Below, in pieces: positions 11,130 to 22,379 of a DNA stretch of 62,266 nucleotides. Position 1 is the first letter of the stretch. The number at the start of each line of letters is the position of its first letter. The translations under genes were made by a program, and so were the position numbers. Source of the stretch: Chlorokybus atmophyticus (Eukaryota; Streptophyta; Chlorokybophyceae; Chlorokybales; Chlorokybaceae); contig RHPI01003488.1 of the NCBI GenBank assembly GCA_009103225.1, positions 586,929-649,194 of the forward strand. Reading direction: 5' to 3'. The notes under the pieces were generated by a model. That model searched no databases. It saw only the letters and a program-made list of their open reading frames with translations, and was not told the origin of the DNA.

Positions 11130-12594
11130 TGTTACGGCCTAGCTACTACAGCTGGTCATGTACAGTGTATATATAAGTTTAATTAGCGAGAGACAAAAGT
11201 TTAATAAACCTTGGTTGGATTATCTTGGTTTGTTATAAAAGGTTTGAATGCGTGTGTTTGTGTTTGAGCTTTAACACGAATGCAATGCATCGCTAATTAT
11301 AGGCCTGGCTAGTTAGAGCATTTGAATGCATCTAATTAGAAGTGGTTGACTAGGAATTACCCTATTCATGAATGTATGGGCGTCTTGAGTAGGAAGATAA
11401 AAGCACATGGCTTTAGTATAACGATTTATTAACGCGATGTGGGCTTATGGGGCCAATCGCGTGAAACATCATAGGAAAAAGCATGTGTAATTATAAGGTT
11501 CATTTAGGCCAATCCAAGGCGGCTTATTTGGATCAGATGAATAGAGCGAAGTAGCCTCTCTTAGGGTGAACAAAAAGGACTTCGCGAAATGAGTTCGCGA
11601 AGGGGTTGATTCACCTGCGAAGTGAATCAACATAGTGAACTAAATTAGTTCACTAGTTCAGTTACGAACATGAACTAAAATAGTTCACTAAGGGTTCGTA
11701 AGTGAATTAAAATAGTTCACTGGTTCAGTTACGAACATGAACTAAAATAGTTCACTGGTTCAGTTACGAACATGAACTAAAATGGTTCACTGAGTCAGCT
11801 ACGAACATGAACTAAAATAGTTCACTAAGGGTTCGTAAGTGAACTAAAATAGTTCACTGGTTCAGTTACGAACATGAACTAAAAGTAGTTCACTAAGGGT
11901 TCGTAGTGAACTAAGTGAACTAAGTAAACTAAGTGAACTAAGTGAATCACCCTAATATGAGGGAACTAATAGAAGAGGGAGCCAAAAGTGAATCACTGGT
12001 GAACCAAGTTAGTTCACTAGTAGAGTGATTCATAAAGCCGACAAGGTAGTGAACTAAAGTTGATTCACTAGTGAATCAACTATTAGATCACTTCGCGACG
12101 CGACGTCGCGACAGAAAATCGGCTAAGGCATATGCCCCCTCCCGCGTGTGCCGATACGCAGCGCGTGACAGCGCCGTCTGCCATGGCCGCAAGCACAAAA
12201 ATTGCGGATTAGCATTATTGGTCACTTTGCAGAATGCCAGTGAACTAATGCCGGGTGAACTAAACTAATCACTTGGGTGAGTGAATGGGGATCTGGTAGG
12301 GGGCTTTGAACCAAGTAGGTCTTAGCCAAGATAGTTCCTAGTAAAGCTCATGGCGATGGATTTCGCCATAAAAAAGGAGCCAGTCGCGGGTGGAGGGTAG
12401 CCGCCGCACGACTTGTGCTCTGGGCTTTTGGGGCTAAGGTAGGGGTACCTAAGCTAGGTGACCATAACCCTTAAGTTGCCAAGTAGTTGTTCATTCAACG
12501 AAAGGTGGTTAAGGGAGTGTACAGTCACTACATGTAAAGTGTGTGATCACTGTACATAGTTTTAAGTGATAATTACCCCTCGCCCGGCGTAACA
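11130..12594 (+). repeat. 3' LTR of element B
   Basis: 1465 bp, the same length as the 5' LTR and almost identical to it. Differences I could see include 4700/11243, 5132/11678, 5569/12115, 6005/12549 and 6024-6035/12568-12581. Confidence 0.94.
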
Positions 12595-12599
12595 CGCGC
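12595..12599. repeat. Target site duplication, right of element B
   Basis: CGCGC, matching 4581-4585. Element A pol resumes directly after it. Confidence 0.93.
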
Positions 12600-14571
12600 A
12601 TAGCTGCTCCCTTGACTGCCCTACTCAAGAAGGGAAAGCCTTAGAGCTGGTCAGCAACAGAGGAACATGCATTTGCTGCGTTGAAGAAGGTGCTGACGGA
12701 AGCACCAGTCCTGGCTCACCCCGACATGGAAAAGACATTGAGTTTTGCTTGCGACGCGTCCGACACAGCCGTAGGAGCTGTTTTGCAGCAAGACCATGGC
12801 AACGGCCTTCAACCATTAGCATTCTTCAGCAAGAAGATGAGTGGTGCGGAGCTGAATTACCCCGTGCACGAGAAGGAACTTTTGGCGCAAGTAATGGCGC
12901 TACGACAATGATGTTGTTTTCTGGAAGGCAAAAAGTTTATGCTTGAGATGGATCACTCTCCACTAAGGTACTTACAAACACAACGTCATCTAAGTCGCAG
13001 ACAAGCACGATGGCTGGAGTTCTTTCAACTTTTTGACTTCGATATCAAAAACAAGCCCGGTACGTCAAATGGTGTTGCTGACGCGCTGAGCCGGCTTAAT
13101 GCAATTGAGGCACTCGCTCAAGTGCAGCCCGAGTGGACCGACCAGATTCGACAAGTGCTTCGTGAAGACACGGAGGGTATGAGAGTGCTGCAGAGCTGGA
13201 AAGTGCAGCTACGGACACAAGTAGGCATTGGTCAATGTGCGACGGGCTGCTATGGCACCACGGGCGCTTGTACATCCCCAACGTCGCGCATATCCGTGTG
13301 AAGTTGCTGAAGGAAGCTCATGACGTGCCCATTGCTGGTCACCAAGGGTTGGAGAGGACTTTGACAAGCTTGAAGCAGCGTTTTTACTGGCGAGAGATGC
13401 ATCGCGATGTGCGCGACTACGTGGCGTTGTGCGACGCATGCCAAAGGGTGAAGGCAAGCAACCAAAAGCCAGGTGGGTTGCTGCAACCTCTCCCTGTGCC
13501 ATTGTCCAAGTGGGAGCAAGTTACCATGGACTTTATCACGGGGCTACCAAAGACAAAAGAAGGGTACGACGCTATACTTGTGTATCGTCGACAAACCAGC
13601 AAAATGGTACGCTTGGCACCGTGTGGTGAGTCTTGCACGGCACCGGAGGCAGCACGCTTGTTCGTGAAGCATGTGTTTCGTTCTCATGGATTACCACGAA
13701 GCATTGTGAGTGATCGCGACCCGCGCTTTGCAAGTAAGTTTTGGGAGGCGCTGCTAGTGCACTGGGTACCACACTGAAGTTTAGCACGGCATTCCACCCG
13801 CAAACTGAGGGGCAAATGGAACGGGCCAACCGTGTGATCGAGGACATGCTGCGTTGCTACATTAACGCGCGACAAGACAATTGGGCGGAGCTGCTTGAGT
13901 TGGTGGAGTTTGCGATCAACAACCACCACAATGCAAGCACAGGTGTCACTCCCTTCCTTATGAACTACGGGCAACATCCATTGACACCATTGACGGCATG
14001 GACACCGCGACGACATGACGTGCGTGTGGAGGCAGCTAATGACTTCCTCACAAAGTGCGCGGACATTAATAAGGCGGCTACGGAGGCGCTATTGGTGGCA
14101 CAAAACAGACAGAAGCAGTACGCGGACGCGCATCGCCGACACCTCACATTTCAGGAAGCCGACATTGTGTTACTATCCGCGAAGCATGTACAAGTGCGTA
14201 CGGGAGTTCGCAAGCTGAATGAACGCTGGTTGGGACCATTTAAGGTCAGCAAAGTTATTTTGGACGTGGCGTACAAGCTGGAGCTACCCGAATCCATGCG
14301 TGTGCACCCCGTTTTTCACGTCTCCCTCTTGAAGGCATATCGAGGACAACCGCCAGAAAGGCCGCCCCCCGAAGTTGGCACAGATGGTGAACCAGAGTGG
14401 GAGGTAGAAGACATCCTTGGTAAGAAGTTTGTGCATGGCGTGCGCAAGTTTTTAGTGCAATGGAAGGGCTATCCATTGCATGAAGCAACCTGGGAGCCAG
14501 AGGCACACTTGGCTAATGCTCGAGACGTTGTACGTGACTATCTTGCTCGACGCCAACCTCGCGAGCTTTGA
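12600..14571 (+). pseudogene. pol: RNase H, integrase and chromodomain part of pol, element A
   Basis: The continuation of the frame interrupted at 4585, opening with IAAPLTALLKK. RNase H: LSFACDASDTAVGAVLQQ near 12740 and AELNYPVHEKELLA near 12850. TGA at 12909-12911 stands where Trp is expected before CCFLEG, then MDHSPLRYLQ, LSRRQARW and ADALSRL. Frame changes occur near 13235 and 13741. Integrase: H-H-C-C region ending CDACQRVK near 13433, TMDFITGLPKT, IVSDRDPRF and TEGQMERANRVIE carry D,D,E. Chromodomain: WEVEDILGKK..FLVQWKGYPLHEATWEPE at about 14400-14515. It ends at TGA 14569-14571. Confidence 0.9.
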
Positions 14572-14586
14572 GGACGAAGCTCACCT

Positions 14587-14599
14587 AGAAGGGGAGGAG
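14587..14599 (+). other. Polypurine tract of element A
   Basis: AGAAGGGGAGGAG directly abuts the 3' LTR. Confidence 0.8.
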
Positions 14600-15271
14600 T
14601 GTAACAATCAAAGCCATATTTCGTGATTTTCATGGCCATTTCAAGCCATATTTGTGAGGTATCATGTTTTTCATGACTTGTGGCGGATATCGACCGGCGA
14701 GTTGCGAGTCTGCCGCAGATATCGACCGGCCCAGGGCCAGTCTTGAAGACGCCAGAAAACGGAGGGCCAGTCGAGAAGGGCTCGACCAGATTTTCGGAAG
14801 GGCCTGGCGCCAAGTAGTATAACTTGACCATATGAGCAGCAAATGAGGAGATCTTTGGTGCGTCGGAAAGGTCTAGAAGTGTACTACAAGATTCTGCAAG
14901 AATATCTTAGCTTCTAGTTCCGTCTAGCGCTAGAATCGTCTAGACAGTAGCATGTGCAGACTGGTAGGTATAAAAGTGACATTCTACAATTTGCAATACA
15001 ACCTTTAGCTCCCTAGTTTCTTGTGTGCAAGCCTGGTGGTGGTTAGCAGGGGTTGCTAGCGTGTCCACTGGTGTGTGCTTGCTTGTGTGACGATCCAAGG
15101 CGCTACACGAGTCGGTGTGTAGCTTGGAGCGCATGCGCGTGCGTACGCGAGTGGCAGGGCACGCGTGTGTGCTTGGCAGAGGGGGCAAGGTTCCGGTGTG
15201 AATACCGTGTCTTGGTGAGAGGGTTGTTGATTGGACCAACTCACAGGTGACAAGGCACGAGCACCGTCACA
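14600..15271 (+). repeat. 3' LTR of element A
   Basis: 672 bp, TGTAACAATC to CCGTCACA, with the TATAAAA at 14969-14975. It lacks a GT dinucleotide found in the 5' LTR near 1706-1710. Confidence 0.94.
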
Positions 15272-15276
15272 CATAG
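15272..15276. repeat. Target site duplication, right of element A
   Basis: CATAG, matching 1240-1244. Confidence 0.93.
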
Positions 15277-15840
15277 GCTCAAGAGCAGACTTACGTGAGA
15301 GCATACCCCATAAGCACTACACTTGCTTATGAGGAATGAGTCCCCACTGAGTCTCAACTTACTAACATAAGTAACGAACCGAGAATGACTTTTGCCAGCC
15401 TTATAAGCGTGACAGAAGACATGTGCTATTACACCGCCGCAGTTAGGTAACACCGTGACGCACGCACGCGCTGCACGTGTGCATGCTCACCGAATCAAAG
15501 GCTTTGGTATTGTAGGTGCGTCAATCGTACTATCGCACAAGTCCCTTAAGTATTACACACAAACAATATCATCAGTCAATCCGTACGAGGCAATCCGTAG
15601 CACTTGCGGACTCGTTTATTATTATTAAATAAATTTTTGTCAAATAGATTTTGGTCTTCAAGTCAATAAAAACTCATCCCTACTTGATACCAATAAAACC
15701 ACATTAATAAAATAGGCCTATACGTTAAGTCAGTTTTCATATTAACTTCAAGTTGTAATTGTCCAAATTGTACAGTGTGTAACATACAACGCTTTACTTG
15801 AAACATGTTACATGCGGCGTACCGTAATATTGTAGATGCT
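15277..15840. other. AT-rich host flank, no gene
   Basis: Continuation of the left flank after element A. It becomes strongly AT-rich after 15610. I see no coding potential. Confidence 0.5.
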
Positions 15841-16123
15841 TTAATATGTTAATAATTACATTTACTTTACCGACTGACTGGTTGCAGAATATCCATGCGA
15901 TCGTGCTTAAGTCATGCACATGAGCAGTTGTTAGTGCGCCAATTAAATGTGTACACGTGTATGTATAATATACCCATAAGCGAAGCTCACAAGTATACCC
16001 ACAAGCACATGTAAACATATACTCGGCGCACTAACAAGCACATGTGCATGACTTACGCAGGATCGCATGGATATACTACAAGCAGTCAGTCAGTAAAGTA
16101 AATATAATTAATTAACATATTAA
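15841..16123. repeat. Foldback repeat with about 100-bp arms
   Basis: The left arm 15841-15940 and right arm 16025-16123 are imperfect inverted copies: TTAATATGTTAA at the outside, TTTACTTTAC and TATCCATGCGATC in the arms, GTTAGTGCGCC at the inside. They are separated by 84 bp. The sequence to about 16365 is related to 35762-36150, so this is a member of a dispersed family. Confidence 0.75.
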
Positions 16124-16986
16124 TTTGCATTTAACAGCTACATTAAGATACTTAAGGTATTATTACCTAAGTACTGTGTCATTTTTTGTGTGTGCTATAA
16201 ATAACAAAATCAACTTCTCTAATGCAATATATTATGGTTAAGTGTGTACATGAAAATGTGCACTACTTAAGAAGACACTTGACACAAGGAATAGCGGACG
16301 CACATGTGGAAATTGTGTGATATGTGCGTTCAATACAAACTTCGCGCATTCTGTGGTTAAGACGGGTAACAAAATCCAGCATATACACACGCGAGTTGTG
16401 ACGCATAAACACAGGCGATTATCAATAACAACATATACGACTTGAGCTCCTAAAGTATGGTTACCTCATGCACGCGGATTAACTTGGACACATGCAATTG
16501 GGCTGTACGCTTCATGTTACAGTGTAAGGGTCTCAGTCAATTCGCAGGGTTTCGCCACTTGCACCTCCCGTCAGAGCCTCAGAGGTTGCACCACATTTTC
16601 AAACTTGTAAAAGCTGTAATGTGTTTCAAATTCTGATGCAACGGTGCTGGCGCCAATGTGTGTACGTAGCGACTCCCACAAGATCCAAGTTGACGGTGAA
16701 CAGCTAACTCATGGTCTGACTGCTGGGCAATCAATCATCCGAATGCATGCAGCGTCTGTGTTGCTGGTCGTCGAACCCGGCTAGATGTGCAACCGCGGTA
16801 CATTCAAGTTGTAGCCGGCCGACACTACACTAGGGCGGGGCACTGGCTGCTGCCTTTAGGCGTCCAAGTTGTTTTAGGAGAAGGTGGGGCGGGGCGGGGC
16901 GCTTGGGCTCACAGCGCAAGGACGTCGCCGCCGCCGCCGCCATTCCTTCCTGAGCGCTCGTGCTGGGTGATGTGCTGCCGAGCATC
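16124..16986. other. Intergenic, outer part of the foldback family then upstream region of the RING/PHD gene
   Basis: Up to about 16365 it resembles 35990-36150 (TGTGTACATGAAAAT and CAATACAAACT are shared). After 16540 it becomes GC-richer and contains a G-rich tract (16885-16900) and a CCG run (16925-16941) just before the first exon. No core promoter motif is clear. Confidence 0.4.
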
Positions 16987-17244
16987 ATGCTGACCCGCAT
17001 GGTCGTGGGCAGACGGCAGGTCTTGTGGGAAGCCATGGGCCTCGGCGAAGTAGGCGGCGTTGCTGAGGCGCCGTTGGCCGCTGCAATAGCCCTCTCCGAC
17101 AGAGCAGCAGAGTGCCAGCAGAAGCGGCGCAAGAAGAAGCGGAAGCAGCAGCAGAAGGCCTCGGCAGCGGCCAAGGTACGGGTCATGCATGCCTGGTGAA
17201 GCCATTGTGCTGCTCAGTTGCGCTGCACACGTTTTGCATGTGCA

Positions 17245-17322
<78 letters not shown>

Positions 17323-20300
17323 NNNNNNNNNNNNNNNNNNNNNNNNNNNNNNNNNNNNNNNNNNNNNNNNNNNNNNNNNNNNNNNNNNNNNNNNNNNNNN
17401 NNNNNNNNNNNNNNNNNNNNNNNNNNNNNNNNNNNNNNNNNNNNNNNNNNNNNNNNNNNNNNNNNNNNNNNNNNNNNNNNNNNNNNNNNNNNNNNNNNNN
17501 NNNNNNNNNNNNNNNNNNNNNNNNNNNNNNNNNNNNNNNNCCGCCCCCCCCCCCCCGCGTCACAAGTTAGTGTTGGACTAGGTGTTAGTTTGAGTGTTGC
17601 AGCAAGCATAGTCAAGGAGCTTCAGCGCCACACGTTTGTAGTCAAAATTCCGCATTATCCTATAAGCGTGGCTGGCAACTGAGCTGACACGGTGTGTGAC
17701 TTAGCCCAATACTGAACGTGCCAACAACAAAAGCCAAGTGCATGCCAGCAAACGACAAGCCACAGTGAGTATTGCCCCCATGCTGCCGCACCATCACATT
17801 GCGCTTGTCGGGTAGCATGCATGCAGCTTATAGCATGCTGCCTGCAGGCAAACGTTACTATGGCTGCAAAGGGTTGCCAGAATGCGATCCGTAAGCCGAT
17901 GAAGAAACGGAAGCAGTGCTCCAAGGATGGTGGTCGCAGCTGTGTTGAGCAGGTGCAACCACCCCCGGCTGCCACAGTGACAGAGGCGTGTGGCAACCAG
18001 CACCGAGTGAAGCGGAGTAGGCGTGACCAAGTCGGACATCGCGAGCCGGAGAACGCATGTGTAGCTAGTCTGCCCCATCTGCCAGCTGTGCCGGCACTTG
18101 CACAGCATCTACGCTTGAACGCAGCAGAGGCAGCAGAAATTGTTGCAAAGGAGCAGCTTGAAGCGGCTGCTCTGGCGTATGCAAGTGCTCAGGTGCGACA
18201 TGTCTTACATTGTGTATCCCCTACATATGTGCGTTTCAGCTGGCGAGCGTTTATCCAAGTTGTGCATGGGCAGGAACGCATGAAGCAATTGAGGCTCGAA
18301 ATTGAGAGAGCGCGTCAGTCAACACCGATGCCACCAGCAGCGGACTCTCCAAGAATAGCCATGGTTGGACCCCAACGCAAGGCGCAACCGCAAGCAGCAA
18401 CCCCATCGGCACCAGAGGTAAGACCGCTGTTAGTTGGGCGCTGCATATGCCTGCTACTGCTCAAGTTTACAGTCACTGCCATTAGTCCTTGCCAGAAGCA
18501 GCGTGGCGACCAAACATGCTGCTTTGTTGACAGATTGGTGCACGTGAGGGCGTCAAGACCCCGTGTGACGAAGCGAGTTCGTCATTTGCACAGCAGGCTC
18601 TGCACCGGCATCTGTTTACTGCGAATAGTGACCCAAAAGTTCAGAGTCCCACGCAATCTGCAAGCAATCTGTTATCGTTTGTGCCATCTACCATAGAGAC
18701 TGGATGCAGTGGACAACCACACGCAGATCACCACGCTCAGGAGGACATTGAAGCGTGTGCTGATTCGGGCATGTTACCAGAAGCGGGCGTGCAGGCACGA
18801 TCTGCAGGAGACATTGCCGCAACTCTTCGAACGCAGGTGCTTCTAGTAACTGTACTTGTTGCCATGCATAAAAACGCTGTCTGTTGACAAGCCATGGCTT
18901 ATAGCAAGTGCAAGTCATCTGGCTTCTGCGATGTTACCTGCTATGTTGCTCAGTCATGGTGTCAACAGGAAGCTGCCTGCGGTGATTCTGAACATCAAGC
19001 CGCTCCGAACAGCGTGGATCAAGGGAAAGACTGGCGACAGCAAGCAGCCGTGCTGGATGGCGATGGGCAATCTGTTGCTGCAGAGCTGCCTACACGAGCA
19101 GCGTCGCCTGCACCAATGCTTCAGCCACCTCAACGCCAAAGGCAGGCGCAGAGGGAGACATCAGCTGCACACGGCAACCTACAAACCTCTCAGAAGCCCG
19201 CTATGGCATCAAGGGCGGAGGACGCTGTTCCCATACCACATGCCGTCGCACAGGATGCAGTAGTAGCTGGGCACAGCCAGTCCATGCTCGCACCTGGCAG
19301 TGGACGAGCCAGCGACACACATGTGCCATCTGCTGCTTGTGATCAGGTGCAGGCAGAGGGGGAGCGATGCCACGCTGGCCAGACCTGCAGCCCAAGTCTT
19401 GGCCTGGCGAGTCCAGCGCAAACCACACATGTTCGCCAAGCTGCCAAGGCTGTCAGCGACATCCAGGTTAGTCACCGGCATTGTTGCAACAGCGTTGTTG
19501 GCGGCACTGGTTGCGCAAGCCTGTTTCAACAGCAGACAATGTTGTGCCCCCTTGCCTATTCTCTCGACTTGCTGTCACAGGGCACTGCGATGCGTGACGA
19601 TGCGCCTCCGCCGCCGCCGCCTCACCCTGAGACACATACGTCTGCTGGCACAGCAGCAGCAGAACTGCTGAACAGCTGTCAACACACGCCACGAAAAACC
19701 AAGCGCGCGCAGCAAACTAACAACGCGCTGCCAATGGAGGCAAGTTCCATGGAGGCTTTGAACAGAGTTTGCAACGCGCCCATCTGCAGGGGAAGCCAGG
19801 GGGCTCTTCCGTATGCTCTAGGCAATGCTACCAACGCAAGGGCGTTGGCGCGGCGGGCTAGGAGCCGCACAGGGGGCGATCGCAGCGCGAGCAATGAGCT
19901 CCCGCCTGCAGCTGCCAATAAGCGTGGCGTTCAGGAGGCGGATGCATGCCGACGTGTGTTTGCCGAAACCTCGGCGGCCGGGGCAAGACGGCAGGCGCAT
20001 GCCAGTGCGCAGCAGGATGCGCAGGGGCAGAGGACTCCGAACGTGCGCAGGCCGGTGGTGCTGCCCAGTCGCATCCCTGCGGTTAACGACACCATCGTAA
20101 TCGTAGTCGACTCTGACTCTGAGCCAGTGTTACAGCCCTCCCATGCCGAGAACAACGATGTCGCGTCCCGTCTAAAGGGTGGCTCGCCACAATCGGGCAA
20201 GCGCTGCCGACTGGTGAGACTCAGTGCCTCGCAACAGCAGCCGCACGCGGAAGCAGCAGGCTTGCATCCGGTGGCGAAGGCTGCTGTTGAGGCGGATGCT

Positions 20301-21441
20301 GGCGCTGCGGGTGCAACCATGGAGACCATGCCGGATCCATGTCTGTGGTGTAGCGAGGCTGTCGACCGGATGGTGGAGCTGCCATGCGGACACGAGTTCC
20401 ACATACCTTGCGTCTGCAACTGGTTGATCAATTGCCAGAACACGTGAGTGGCAGCAGGCTCGTGCATTGCAGTAGTGGGCAGTGTGCTGTCTGTTGACTC
20501 TGTGGTTTGTCATGCAGGTGCCCTCAGTGTCGGGCCCGAATCACGGATGTCGGCAGCCGGTAAGTAGCAGGGTGCTGAAGCTCTTTCTTCTTCCCGTGCT
20601 CGTACTCACTGCCATCGCCGCAGACACGTGCCCTTCATAAACCAGCGTGAGGCAACGGACGCGGATCAATTGCACTTGACAAGGACGGCACAGGAACTGC
20701 AACTGAGCTGCATGGTGTGTAGCCGACGCAGTCAGTCGAAGTCTGACGAAGCCAGCTTTCTGCTATGTGATGGATGCCGCACAGGCGCTCACTTCCAGTG
20801 CATCGGGCTTCCCACTGCTACCTTTCCAGTAAGCATTGGCAACTCGCGTTGTCTACTCAAACATGGCCTTCACAAGTGTTGCACTTTGAGTGGCCTGTGC
20901 TGTGTTGCCTGATGTCAATCTGACGTGTTTACTTGCCTGCTGCTGTGGTGCAGGGTGGATGGTTTTGTGACAGCTGCTACATCTCTGGGACTGCTCACCA
21001 GATGGAGCCGTGTGCAAGCTGCAAAATCAACAAGTGCACGGCCCTTGAGTGTCGCTGGGTGAGTGGAACAATGCAAGCGCATTCCTCGCATTGCATTGGG
21101 TCGCTTTGCTGAGACGCAGATTCACTACAATAAGCCATCTTTGTTTGCAGTTTCATGGTCATGATGCGCCACCATTCAACTGGTTCTACTACCGCGACAT
21201 GCATGATCCAGTTACGCAAGGAAACCCTGACCGCCGCGCGCGTGCGCCTGCACCTGCCACGCGCGCGAAAAGAGTCAAGCTTGTGGATGGACTTGGCCCT
21301 TGCATGCGGTGCAAGCAACAGCGCAAGGGTGCAAAGCACTGCCGACTGGTATGTGGCTCCGTCGTGTTTTGTGTGCAGTGCACTCAATGCGCAGCTAACA
21401 CCTCCTTACAGAAGGCAAAACATCCGTCAACCATGTTGTGA
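16987..21441 (+). CDS. RING-H2 and PHD zinc-finger protein, probable E3 ubiquitin ligase
   Basis: Eleven exons fit in phase: 16987-17175, 17848-18192, 18274-18417, 18534-18836, 18954-19466, 19581-20443, 20518-20559, 20624-20828, 20954-21058, 21151-21348, 21412-21441 (978 residues). Exon 1 is joined across an intron holding a sequence gap, so the start is the weakest part; ATG at about 17860 is an alternative. The first 780 residues are Ala/Gln-rich and look disordered. A C3H2C3 RING (CLWC, CGHEFHIPC, CPQC) spans the exon 6-7 junction. A PHD finger follows (CMVC, LLCDGC, H-x2-C, CDSC), then more CxxC pairs (CASC, CMRC) that may be a third zinc site. RING proteins recruit ubiquitin-charged E2 enzymes and PHD fingers often read histone tails, so a chromatin-linked ligase is a fair guess. 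Its 3' end faces the polymerase eta pseudogene. Confidence 0.75.
17247..17556. other. Poly-C run and assembly gap in intron 1
   Basis: Seventy-six C residues (17247-17322), 218 Ns (17323-17540), then a further C run with one G. Long poly-Pro or poly-Gly readings across it are not proteins. Confidence 0.9.
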
Positions 21442-22379
21442 AGAGTGGCAGTGGCTTCAGTCCTGTCTGCAGAGATCAGGTTGCTTGTAGTCTCAAGAAC
21501 ATGTTCCGATTAGAGTGCAGTTGCAAACAGCTTCTAGTGTGACCATGTGTTTGCGCGAGAAACTGTCAGGTAGCAGCGGGACAGCTTGTGTTTCTCAAAG
21601 CCGTCTGTGTATGTGAAATCATGTCGGGAGCTTATCTGTGCTCGTGACCCTCCAAAACCCAACCATGCAGTCTTGAATTTGACATTGTTCTACTACATTG
21701 CATACTACACTAGTAGTGCAAACCATCAGATTAAAAGTCATCAGTGTTGATACAACAGCATGCAAGCCAGCGCATTCAGGCAGGCGGGTGGTAGGATCAG
21801 GATACGTTGCATTTGACACAACCACATACAATGAACCAAGGCTCATTAGGCACAAATGCAAGGAGGATCCACAGCATAGCACCATCAGTGCAGTCTGATA
21901 GCATTTCAACAACTAAACATGTCGCACATCACCATCACCTGCCACACCTGGCAGTGTAGTCCCACAAAGCTCCGAACAGCACTGGAGGCACCGTCAGATA
22001 AATGATCCTTGCAAACGTGCAGGGGTTTGAGGCAACGAAACAGCCAGCCAACCTGCAGAGCATGGCACATGGGCGAGGCTGTGGCAGGGATTGGGAGTAT
22101 TGCGTGCATGCGCTCGCAGTTGAGAGGGCTGGCCATTGCTGCTGGCAGCTTACAAACTGTTTCGCGTGCAGTATGCTGTGGCCGCGTGCGTATGTGTATG
22201 AGTTTAATTTACATGTATATGAGTCTAATGCAGTATGTGCCATGCCGTGTGTGGTTCCCTTCCATTTTTCAGGTTTATGCACAAGGTGGATAGAATGCAG
22301 CAGACGCACTTCGTGTGTCAGCAATTGCAGTGCATGTGGTGTAATGAGCGAGCGTGCAACCACCTGTGCGTGTGCCCGC
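21442..22379. other. Intergenic between convergent RING/PHD gene and polymerase eta pseudogene
   Basis: No recognisable exon. It probably holds the 3' untranslated part of the RING/PHD gene and the DNA that replaced the lost 3' exons of the polymerase eta pseudogene. Confidence 0.4.

Larger units (their letters stand above)
4586..12594 (+). mobile_element. Ty3/gypsy chromovirus, element B, nested in element A
   Basis: An 8.0-kb element with two 1465-bp LTRs (TGTTACGG..GGCGTAACA) of equal length. I count only about ten mismatches between them, so the insertion is recent. It has an 18-nt primer-binding site, an intact gag, and one pol frame coding protease, RT, RNase H, integrase and chromodomain. 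Pol is broken by a deletion of about 154 bp, one frameshift and two nonsense codons, judged against element C on the minus strand at 53.4-61.4 kb. It sits inside pol of element A in the same orientation. Confidence 0.95.
1245..15271 (+). mobile_element. Ty3/gypsy chromovirus, element A (decayed, contains element B)
   Basis: A full LTR retrotransposon. It has a 674-bp 5' LTR and a 672-bp 3' LTR, each starting TGTAAC and ending GTCACA, and a perfect 5-bp duplication CATAG on both sides. A primer-binding site and a polypurine tract are in the expected places. Domain order is Gag with a CCHC knuckle, aspartic protease, reverse transcriptase, RNase H, integrase, chromodomain; that order and the chromodomain place it among the chromoviruses. 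Element B interrupts pol between RT and RNase H, so without B the element would be about 6.0 kb. At least five in-frame stops and several frameshifts make this copy non-autonomous. By eye the two LTRs differ at roughly 28 positions plus a 2-bp indel, so it is older than B. Confidence 0.95.

Noticed and set aside
17183-17682. Poly-Pro and poly-Gly proteins
   Set aside because: They are readings through a C homopolymer and an assembly gap.
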